Below are positions 35,202-42,600 of a DNA stretch of 64,000 bases, piece after piece. The stretch is from an uncultured Lachnospiraceae bacterium (GTDB lineage Bacteria > Bacillota > Clostridia > Lachnospirales > Lachnospiraceae). The stretch covers positions 1 to 64,000 of the forward strand of contig CAMXIK010000003.1 in assembly GCA_947243855.1 (NCBI GenBank). Reading direction: 5' to 3'. Each line of letters starts with the position of its first letter. Position 1 is the first letter of the stretch. Position numbers and translations under genes: made by a program. The notes below the pieces were generated by a model. That model did no database searches. It was not told the origin of the DNA and worked only from the letters and a program-made list of their open reading frames with translations.

Positions 35202-37043
35202 TCAATCTATTTCTATCACAATTCTATGCCTGTCCAACTGTCTTGTTCTTTCAATACACAGGGCATTCATGTAATGTCTTCGCGCTTCGCTTTCTTCCAG
35301 ACTGTCACTCAATCCAAATCCAACCGGCCAGAAATAGTAATTTCCCTTTTCGGATTTTACAATCATATATCTGAAGTAATAGCTTTCTTCCTCTCCGCAA
35401 ACCGCCGCTGACAAACATACAGTATTTATATGAATACCCTCATATTCACCGATCACCATTTCATAGGTTCCGCTTCGTCCATTTTGCCGCAATACATCTT
35501 CTATGTATTCTTTTAATGCGCTGACATACTCATCCTCTTCTATTTCTGCAACGTCTAACAATGGCAAATCCTGTAAGGTGAATTCTGCTTCTCCTAGCCA
35601 TACCATATCCTCTGCATACTTCGTAGGAAAACTGTTTTCCACAAAAAAGGTTGTCTTTAACTGTCCTTTTCCTCCCGCATACTCATTGCGATTCAACTGA
35701 TAAAATTCCATCTCTCCGTCTTTATTGATACACACCGGGCAGTTTACTCTATTCTCACAATTTATATAGGTATTGGCTTTAGATTCAGGGATAAAGAAAA
35801 GGCTTTCTCCATTATTATTCCATGCATACATATTGATTGTTTCGTTTTGTAATCCCCGCAATTCTCCTGTCTGGCAGCCTAGCTCATTCATGCCGAACCA
35901 TTCCTCATAGCTGTACACATATCTAAGCAGTTTCACGATCTCCTCCGAATCCATCGTGCGAAAATCGATTTCCTGATTGTATTCCGGCCAGACTAAGGCA
36001 TGACCGTCCTCCTCTTCTTCCGGATTATCCTCTTCCCTGACCTCAAATTCGATCACTTCCCGCTGTAATCCTACAATTCCTGGTATAAAGTCTTCCGGTT
36101 CCGTCTCCAAATACGATTCAGCAACAAAATATGTAGGCGAATCTGCCCTAGCCGGATAATATTCAGGGCTTACAGAGTCTCCGTTAATCTTCCCCCGCAA
36201 ATCACTAATTGAAAAGAAAAGATAATCTTCCAGTGTCTCTCCGATCACTGCCGCGCTTATTTTACACCGAGTACCATCATATTTTTCCTGCACACGCCCA
36301 TAAGTCTCCAGACAGATCTGGAACTCGCCATACTCTTGTCTCTCCCGCAGTAAATCGGACGCATATTCTACCACGGCATCTAGATACTCATTATCATCCA
36401 CTGCTATCTCAGGCAATGCAATTGTTGCTTCCGGATCAAAAGTCACTTTCGCCTCTCCGAGTTTGACCAGCTCATCTGATACAAATTCATAGCTGAAATA
36501 TATTGGGGAATCATGCAGATCAACCTCTTCATATACAGCATCCTTATCCCGCACAATACATTCCCTGATCCTATGGTAGTAATCTCCCTCCAGTGAATTG
36601 ACCGGAATCCCCTGCTCCGATAGCTGCCAGTCTACAAGAACATAAAACACATAACCGCACGCCTCTTTGCAATAATACAGGTTACACATTTCACCATTTA
36701 CTACGGCTTCGGTATTTGCCTTTTCTTCGGGCAAAAACAAAATCTTATTTCCTTCTACTATGTAAAACGATACGTCAATATCTTCTCCTGAAGGAAGAAA
36801 CGATAGCTGCTTATAATCATAATCAGCTATATGGTCTATCATGTTTTCATAGGCATACTCATACTCGATTCTCTCTACAATCTCTTCTAGAGGAATCTGA
36901 TAAGCGGACGCAGCCTTTCGCTCATTCTTTCCACAAGCTATTAGCGGAATGATTCCTATTGTAAATAGGCAGCTTAGAAACCTACGTCGTTTCCAAGATT
37001 CAATTCTCCCAAAAAAATGTATTTCCCCCTTTATCAATCGCAC
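35202..37043 (-). CDS. Large lipoprotein behind the SleB-like effector, immunity candidate (613 aa)
   Basis: The start is uncertain because the 5' end overlaps the effector stop. GTG 37043 (AGGG upstream) gives a basic n-region (WKRRR), a hydrophobic core and lipobox IPLIAC with the Cys at residue 37. The mature protein has two similar halves, each with an acidic '..EEIVERIEYEYAYENM / SEEIVKLLRYVYSYEEWF', a '..NTEAVVNGEMCNLYYC / SKANTYINCENRVNCPVC' block, and '..VSDELVKLGEAKVTFD / YAEDMVWLGEAEFTLQD'. Such internal duplication also appears in the 543-aa lipoprotein. Surface location and coupling to a wall hydrolase suggest immunity. Family not recognised. Confidence 0.65.
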   Translation of the reverse strand: MRLIKGEIHFFGRIESWKRRRFLSCLFTIGIIPLIACGKNERKAASAYQIPLEEIVERIEYEYAYENMIDHIADYDYKQLSFLPSGEDIDVSFYIVEGNKILFLPEEKANTEAVVNGEMCNLYYCKEACGYVFYVLVDWQLSEQGIPVNSLEGDYYHRIRECIVRDKDAVYEEVDLHDSPIYFSYEFVSDELVKLGEAKVTFDPEATIALPEIAVDDNEYLDAVVEYASDLLRERQEYGEFQICLETYGRVQEKYDGTRCKISAAVIGETLEDYLFFSISDLRGKINGDSVSPEYYPARADSPTYFVAESYLETEPEDFIPGIVGLQREVIEFEVREEDNPEEEEDGHALVWPEYNQEIDFRTMDSEEIVKLLRYVYSYEEWFGMNELGCQTGELRGLQNETINMYAWNNNGESLFFIPESKANTYINCENRVNCPVCINKDGEMEFYQLNRNEYAGGKGQLKTTFFVENSFPTKYAEDMVWLGEAEFTLQDLPLLDVAEIEEDEYVSALKEYIEDVLRQNGRSGTYEMVIGEYEGIHINTVCLSAAVCGEEESYYFRYMIVKSEKGNYYFWPVGFGLSDSLEESEARRHYMNALCIERTRQLDRHRIVIEID

Positions 37044-38514
37044 CGTGTCCCTGCCCTTTATAATAATCATGACCTCTAAGACTCTCCCTCGTATCAATTT
37101 CGTTCACTATAGGCTCTCCGTTAATATCTTCCTGTTGCTCTATAAAATCAACGATCTGTTGATACGTTTCCATATCTCCACTCTTGACTACTTTCTCTCT
37201 CCTGTCTTTTTCTTCTAGTTTTCCCTCATTCTTATTACCATATTCCCCTACAGCAATAAAAGCTATTGCTGCTAGCCTCTTTGCATTTTCCCATGCTTCT
37301 TTTTCCCCAAGGAGATCCTCCTCAGAGATTGGTGGACGATATGAATTAGGTGTACCATTTGAATCTATAGTAAGCGATGAATATTGGTTTGATGCTGTTA
37401 TAATACTATAGAGATGATTACTTTTTGTCCTTTTGGAAATACCTGCTTGGGAAAAAAGTCTGTTAATTACTGAAAACATTACCGCATTTTGTCCCTTATT
37501 ATTTGCATTTCTTTCTTCTTGATATATCAGCCTCGCCAAAATCTCCACTGTTGAAAGGTCACGTATTTCATCAAAAGAACTAACCGGTTTTCCCTCTATA
37601 GAATCCATAAGTTTCTGTATTCCATCCTCCATATTATAATAATTTTTATATATCTTCTGCCCATGCGTCGTAATCGTAATCACGCCGCCCCTCACACACA
37701 GCAGGGTAGACAACATAGTGAGTCCTTCTTTTTCACCACAATCTGTATCAAACGTCATCGGTTTATGATGCTCCGTCCTGATACACGCTGTCTTAACGGT
37801 TCCTCCCGTATATATCGTATTTGACACACTATTATCACACTCCCCTGCCACTCTCTCCATACAGAGTGGATTTGTCCATTCCTCCATCGTTTTAATCAGA
37901 CTATAGCAGGTTCCATATTCCTTTGACTTATCCATTCTTTTTTCTATTTCATCTATATCCGACAGTCTGAAAATCCCACAATTCCCGCAACTGACAATGC
38001 TTGCATAAAGTTCTTCTTCCGATTCTTTTTCCTTTTCATGATCGTCATACTCTCTTAAATATGTTCTATCTATAACGGTAGCGAAAGTATCCCCCATAAC
38101 AGACGATTCTGTTGAATGAAGCGCAAACAATTTCTTGGTTGTCTGCTCATTTTTTAATCCAAAAAAAATATGATTATTCATTCCCTTTTCCGAATCTATG
38201 GTATCTCTTTCAACAAAATCTCTCCAGCCCGCATCTGATACGCATCCCAGCCGCGTTTTTCCGCCTTTTCCGATTTCTAAACAAACAACCCCTTCAGTCG
38301 CTTTATTGCATTGTATACACGCTTTGTCTACTACATAATATACATCATCATCGTTATATTCCGCCAATGTCTCACTCAGAGATTTTTCGGCATACGCCAT
38401 CAGCTCTTCTTCCGCTGCCCTCTCAGCGGCTTCGCTTATTTCTTCCGCCCGTTCCGTCCGGATGTTATATACCTCTTCCGCCTGTTCCTTGTAGATTTCA
38501 TCCATTTCCGACAT
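37000..38514 (-). CDS. PAAR-like DUF4280 protein with SleB-like wall hydrolase domain (504 aa effector)
   Basis: A helical Glu/Ala-rich lead (~50 residues), then a diverged DUF4280 domain ('DVYYVVDKACIQCNKATEG' ... 'EGLTMLSTLLCVRGGVITITTHGQK'). The C-terminal ~170 residues match the SleB/CwlJ (Hydrolase_2) pattern: 'VEILARLIYQEERNANNKGQNAVMFSVINRLF', 'LYSIITASNQYSS', then near the end 'RGHDYYKGQGHGAIDKGGNTFFWEN'. The Glu in 'YQEER' is the expected catalytic residue. SleB-type enzymes cut the glycan strand of peptidoglycan. Ribosome site GGGAGAAG. It follows an Imm11-like gene and precedes a lipoprotein gene that overlaps its end. Confidence 0.78.
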   Translation of the reverse strand: MSEMDEIYKEQAEEVYNIRTERAEEISEAAERAAEEELMAYAEKSLSETLAEYNDDDVYYVVDKACIQCNKATEGVVCLEIGKGGKTRLGCVSDAGWRDFVERDTIDSEKGMNNHIFFGLKNEQTTKKLFALHSTESSVMGDTFATVIDRTYLREYDDHEKEKESEEELYASIVSCGNCGIFRLSDIDEIEKRMDKSKEYGTCYSLIKTMEEWTNPLCMERVAGECDNSVSNTIYTGGTVKTACIRTEHHKPMTFDTDCGEKEGLTMLSTLLCVRGGVITITTHGQKIYKNYYNMEDGIQKLMDSIEGKPVSSFDEIRDLSTVEILARLIYQEERNANNKGQNAVMFSVINRLFSQAGISKRTKSNHLYSIITASNQYSSLTIDSNGTPNSYRPPISEEDLLGEKEAWENAKRLAAIAFIAVGEYGNKNEGKLEEKDRREKVVKSGDMETYQQIVDFIEQQEDINGEPIVNEIDTRESLRGHDYYKGQGHGAIDKGGNTFFWEN

Positions 38515-38532
38515 AGCTTCTTCTCCCGCTTA

Positions 38533-39054
38533 CTACACAGTCCTTAGTTCTTTTAACCGGATTCCGCGTACCCTTCTCCTCAACATGCTTTCTATCACAT
38601 CTTCCCTGACAATCAGATACACATGAGAGAATCCGGCAACCCTGAAAATCGGTTTCTCCTTAACAGCCTCTTTCCGAAGCACAATATCCAACAACTCCGT
38701 CCCGCCATAGCTTTTCTCTGTCTCTTCCGCCAGACAGTCCACTTCTTCAAGAAATGGCATAAAGTAGGTCGCATGTACCTCGCTCTCCATTTCCAACAGA
38801 TAAATCGTCTTAAAAAAAGTCTCTGGTAGATACATTTCTATCACATGCGCCACGATATCGCTTACCATAAGAAATGGTTCTGTCAAAATATCCGGAAAAA
38901 AATACTCCATCGGCGTTTTCATATCCACCACACAGCAATTTGGAATCCTATAAGCCTGTTTTCGGTTGGCATACCGGATATCCACCGCCCGGTTTGCATT
39001 AATTCCATATGGGATAGGATTCTCTTTATCCGTTTCCACCAATAAAAACTCCAT
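38533..39054 (-). CDS. Imm11/DUF1629-like small protein, possible effector adaptor (173 aa)
   Basis: Paralogue of the 4.2-kb protein and the same length. Landmarks are 'PMEYFFPDILTEPFLMVSDIVAH', 'VHATYFMPFLEEVDCLAEETEKS', 'LIVREDVIESMLRRRVRGIRLKEL'. Ribosome site GGGGGAGGGAG. It lies 18 bp before the SleB-like effector gene; the paralogue at 4.2 kb likewise precedes the lysozyme-like effector. The repeated upstream placement supports a role in handling the DUF4280 cargo. Confidence 0.52.
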   Translation of the reverse strand: MEFLLVETDKENPIPYGINANRAVDIRYANRKQAYRIPNCCVVDMKTPMEYFFPDILTEPFLMVSDIVAHVIEMYLPETFFKTIYLLEMESEVHATYFMPFLEEVDCLAEETEKSYGGTELLDIVLRKEAVKEKPIFRVAGFSHVYLIVREDVIESMLRRRVRGIRLKELRTV

Positions 39055-39072
39055 CGTTTTATCTCCCTCCCC

Positions 39073-39417
39073 CTACTTCATCTTCATAAACGCCTCAAAC
39101 ATATCCGTCACATCCAGCGGATTCTTCTTATTAAAATTCATCCGCGGCGCAGCTGTCCCGCTCTTATCCTTTGACTTGTCCGTCTCCGTTTTTTGCCCAA
39201 ATCCAGCCGTTTTTTCCTGCTTGGCGTCATATTCCCTGCGCTTTGCTGCATTGCCCAGCACCTCGTACGCCTCTACGATATTTTTAAATTTCGCCTCCGC
39301 CTCCGCATTCCCCGGATTCAAGTCCGGATGATACTGCTTCGCTTTTTTGCGGTACGCCCGCTTGATCTGCTCCTCATCCGCATTTCGGGGCACGCCCAAT
39401 ATCTTGTAATAATCCAT
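39073..39417 (-). CDS. J-domain (DnaJ-like) co-chaperone (114 aa)
   Basis: Residues 1-65 are a full J domain: '[37 protein letters not shown]', with the HPD tripeptide that triggers Hsp70 ATPase, then '[22 protein letters not shown]'. A short Lys-rich tail follows, with no zinc or substrate domain. Ribosome site AAAAGGAG. Placed right after the tube genes, it is probably the dedicated partner of the Hsp70-like protein at 17.7-20.3 kb. Confidence 0.92.
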   Translation of the reverse strand: MDYYKILGVPRNADEEQIKRAYRKKAKQYHPDLNPGNAEAEAKFKNIVEAYEVLGNAAKRREYDAKQEKTAGFGQKTETDKSKDKSGTAAPRMNFNKKNPLDVTDMFEAFMKMK

Positions 39418-39508
39418 AAAAGGCTCCTTTTTTGAGAAGGCGTATCCAACATCCGTTGCATACGCCCTCTGATTTTACCCATTCCGTCTAACAATGCCCA
39501 TCGCATTG

Positions 39509-39934
39509 TTATGCCATATAGCCGCCCTCTACCGATACGGTGCTGATCTTATCCTTCTTCTGTCTGATCACGAGCGTGAAGGTGCCGATTCCCGCCTCAT
39601 CGCCGTAGTCCTCTTTATAGTCTATCACAAAAGCGTTCGGGAAACAGTATTTTCTCTCCATAACGCCTGCCGCCACGTACTCAACCGTCACTTTCCTGTA
39701 GCTGTCCGCCCGTTCCGCCGGAACAACCGACCACAAAGCCATCTTTCTGGTGCTGTCAAAGGGATCTCCGCCCACTGCGGTCAGGATTTTTCCCTTGATC
39801 GTCATGGTTGCCCCGAAATCTTTTGTCCTCGCATTGGAATCCTGCGGGATATCCGTAGTCATCTTCACGCTCTTTACGCACTCCTTGGATATCTCAAACG
39901 CTTCCATACCCTCAACTTTTACTACAAATGCCAT
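39509..39934 (-). CDS. Hcp / tail-tube-like protein 2 (141 aa)
   Basis: A compact beta-rich protein with the layout of Hcp and phage tube proteins: a short start strand (MAFVVKVEGM), 'DSNARTKDFGATMTIKGKI', 'MALWSVVPAERADSYRKVTVEYVAAGVMERKYCFPNAFVIDYKEDYGDEAGIGTFTLVIRQ', Gly-Gly tail. It is about 50 % identical by eye to the upstream tube protein. Likely ring-forming subunit of the injected tube. Ribosome site GGAGGAG. Known Hcp/TssD of T6SS are of similar size. Confidence 0.72.
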   Translation of the reverse strand: MAFVVKVEGMEAFEISKECVKSVKMTTDIPQDSNARTKDFGATMTIKGKILTAVGGDPFDSTRKMALWSVVPAERADSYRKVTVEYVAAGVMERKYCFPNAFVIDYKEDYGDEAGIGTFTLVIRQKKDKISTVSVEGGYMA

Positions 39935-39951
39935 TGTTCTTCTCCTCCTCT

Positions 39952-40383
39952 CTATTCGCCTGCGTAACCGCCCTCAATTTTTACTTTGTCGTTCTCGTCC
40001 TTTTTCTGCTTAATATGCAGATAAAAAGTGCCCACGCCAGTCTCGTCGTCCATCTCCTCCGAATACTCCATCACAAAGGCATTCGGCACCTCATATTTAC
40101 GGACTACCTGACCGGCTGAAATCACCTCCACTGCCGCAGTGCGGTAGCAATCCGCTCTCTCAGACGGAACAACCGACCATTTGGACAGCTCCAACGTACT
40201 ATCGCTGCCCTCCCCGCCAAGCTTGTAGAGCATTTTACCCCAAATCTTCATGGACACACCGAAGTCGGTTGCCCTCGCATTGGAATCCACCGCAGACTCC
40301 GACCCGAAGATCACGTTTTTGATGCTCTTCTCATCCAGAGCGATCTGCTCTGCACCTCCTGTTACACTCAACCTGAATCCCAT
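39952..40383 (-). CDS. Hcp / tail-tube-like protein 1 (143 aa)
   Basis: Paralogue of the next gene with the same strand order: 'DSNARATDFGVSMKIWGKML', 'LSKWSVVPSERADCYRTAAVEVISAGQVVRKYEVPNAFVMEYSEEMDDETGVGTFYLHIKQKKDE', Gly-rich tail. Strong ribosome site AAAGGAGG. It follows the sheath-like gene by 24 bp, the usual sheath-tube order of contractile systems. Two tube paralogues might alternate in the tube, or one may serve as an initiator ring. Confidence 0.72.
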   Translation of the reverse strand: MGFRLSVTGGAEQIALDEKSIKNVIFGSESAVDSNARATDFGVSMKIWGKMLYKLGGEGSDSTLELSKWSVVPSERADCYRTAAVEVISAGQVVRKYEVPNAFVMEYSEEMDDETGVGTFYLHIKQKKDENDKVKIEGGYAGE

Positions 40384-40407
40384 TTTTAAATCCTCCTTTT
40401 TTTATGA

Positions 40408-42588
40408 TTAAATTGCACGGTTGTTAGAGTTAAAGCGATTGATCTCGATTTCCAGATTCTTGACATTGCCGTTAAAGGTAATGTTTAATACACAATATCC
40501 GTTACTCTCGTCGATCTCATATTCCACATCGTCCCCTGCGCCCAGAATCGCATTGATACAGCCCTTCTTTTCCAGCCATTTGCTCTTCTGGCTGGTCGGA
40601 TTATTGGAGAAGAACTTCACGATGTTTTCCTGCTTGTAGTCGCTGGTTGCATGACGCAGAACCCTTTCGATATAGGTGGTTACCTGTGTCTTGTAGATCG
40701 GCTCGTATACCTTACCGTCGCTCATCAGGTTCCTTGCCTTATAAACCATGATGTGGGAAACATTCTCCGCCTCCAGCATGGCATTTTCGGAGGAAAAGAC
40801 AAAACCGAAGCTGCGCCTGTTGATTTCATTCTTGATGGAATTGGTAAAGCCCGTAATCTCCTTTGCCATCACCGTATGCACGCGGAGCGGATGATCGCCT
40901 GCCTCGATATCGAACCGGACGCCTGGAAGCTCCTCATCCACATTTCTCTTAAACTTCTCTTTCAGGTACTCCGGACACTGATAAGCCGCCACAAGTCCCG
41001 CCGCAATATAGGCCGCTCCCACATAAACGCCGTCGATCCACAGCTTCATGATGTCCTCTTTTTCTTTGGACAGCTCCGCCATGTTTTCTTCATTGACCGT
41101 CATGCGCTTATCCAGAATCACGCCGGACTTTTCCTTAGGAATAATCGTAAAGTTCGGGATGCAGGGAATCGCGAACTCACTGAACGCTTTGCCTGTCAAG
41201 GAACTGCATCGCTCCTCAAACTTCTCGATGCCCTCTGTCGCCATATAGTTAAAGGTGGTCTTGTCCCCTGTTTCATAGCTGAAAAAGCACTGTACGGAAT
41301 AATCCTTCAGCACATCCAGCAGCCGGACCAGCGCCTCCACGCTGTTGACCCCTGTTTTCTCCACCTTCTCATTTCCCTGAAAACGCTGTCTGGTCAGTTT
41401 GATATTAGAATTTTGATCCAGAGAAACCGAAGGGACAATGCCGTACCAAATGGTATTGTCAAAATCATTTTTGGCATTGACCGTATTTAAAAAGGCAATC
41501 AGTCTGGGCAGGTTATTGCTTTTTACCAGCATATCGTTAGAAACGTTGGTGATCAGCATGGACGGCTTCATGCCTTTTAAGTTCGACGGATACTGCTCAA
41601 AGAAAGCCCATACGCCCAATATCTTTTCAATCAGCGGTTTTACCACCTTAATAAAATCATCCTTTGCCGTCTTATAAAATTCCAGATAGGAGTTGTAGTT
41701 GCTAACCTCCTGCTTGACGTCGATATTGCTGACCATGGTGGATGCAAGGGGACAGTAGGTTCTCGTCACAAGCGCCTTCACATAATCACTGCTTTCCTCG
41801 TTGAGCGCCTCGTAATCGTCCTCCAACGCTGCAATCAGCCCGGTATTGACGTTGTCGTCCACCACCATCAGCTCCGCTTTCTCTGTCTTAGGCACTTCCA
41901 GAACCTTGAGTTCTCCTTTTTCATCCATGCTCAAAACGCCAAGCGCAAGCGGCGTATTATCCTTTTGCTCTTCCGCCTCCCCTAAAAGCAGCCTTGTCTT
42001 GATATCCTCGATGGCAAGGGGCAGCATCGCAAGTACATTGTTATAATTCACGCTCGCTTCTTCGAACATGACGTTCAGCTTATCCGCGATATCTAATTTG
42101 TGCGGATCGCCGTCCTCTAATTCCGCATAATTCTTATAGGTGTACTGAAGCTCCTTACGGTTCTGCTTGATATCCTCCATCACCTTCTTCGGCGAAATCA
42201 TGTCCGTCAACTTGTCAAACTGGAAATCCACGTTAATGATGCTCTGGGAGCGTTTCGCCTCCACGAGAGACATCAGCATTTTAAGGAAGTCATTCTGCCT
42301 GTTCAGATAAATCGGCGTTATCATGTCCTCCGGAATGGTTTCCGGTTTTTTCAGCGTATACATGATCTTCTGGTTGTTGGCATTAAAGAAAGAATAGACC
42401 ACCGGTTCAAACTTCTCGATGAACTCGTCAAAGTTCTTCACCAAAAGCGCCTCGTTCATCTCCTTGATCTTCTCGTCACTCAAGCTGTCGATCCCTCTCA
42501 CGTCCCCTACAAGTGTCAGAAGATCCGGCTTCTCCGGATTGATCTCTTCAAACAGTAATGTCCTGTTCGTCTGTTTGATAATGCTCAT
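40408..42588 (-). CDS. Large sheath-like protein (726 aa), TssBC/phage-sheath candidate
   Basis: Soluble, no signal peptide. The first ~250 residues are mainly helical. The C-terminal half has a sheath-like ending: 'GDHPLRVHTVMAKEITGFTNSIKNEINRRSFGFVFSSEN', 'YEPIYKTQVTTYIERVLRHATSDYKQENIVKFFSNNP', 'NAILGAGDDVEYEIDESNGYCVLNITFNGNVKNLEIEINR'. The order (basic helix, IERV strand/helix, final beta-hairpin that interlocks subunits) recalls the conserved domain of contractile sheaths. At 726 aa it is longer than TssC (~500) and might combine TssB- and TssC-like parts. Position just before two tube genes supports this. Assignment is inference; I cannot run a structure comparison. Confidence 0.6.
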   Translation of the reverse strand: MSIIKQTNRTLLFEEINPEKPDLLTLVGDVRGIDSLSDEKIKEMNEALLVKNFDEFIEKFEPVVYSFFNANNQKIMYTLKKPETIPEDMITPIYLNRQNDFLKMLMSLVEAKRSQSIINVDFQFDKLTDMISPKKVMEDIKQNRKELQYTYKNYAELEDGDPHKLDIADKLNVMFEEASVNYNNVLAMLPLAIEDIKTRLLLGEAEEQKDNTPLALGVLSMDEKGELKVLEVPKTEKAELMVVDDNVNTGLIAALEDDYEALNEESSDYVKALVTRTYCPLASTMVSNIDVKQEVSNYNSYLEFYKTAKDDFIKVVKPLIEKILGVWAFFEQYPSNLKGMKPSMLITNVSNDMLVKSNNLPRLIAFLNTVNAKNDFDNTIWYGIVPSVSLDQNSNIKLTRQRFQGNEKVEKTGVNSVEALVRLLDVLKDYSVQCFFSYETGDKTTFNYMATEGIEKFEERCSSLTGKAFSEFAIPCIPNFTIIPKEKSGVILDKRMTVNEENMAELSKEKEDIMKLWIDGVYVGAAYIAAGLVAAYQCPEYLKEKFKRNVDEELPGVRFDIEAGDHPLRVHTVMAKEITGFTNSIKNEINRRSFGFVFSSENAMLEAENVSHIMVYKARNLMSDGKVYEPIYKTQVTTYIERVLRHATSDYKQENIVKFFSNNPTSQKSKWLEKKGCINAILGAGDDVEYEIDESNGYCVLNITFNGNVKNLEIEINRFNSNNRAI

Positions 42589-42600
42589 GTTTTCCCTCCT

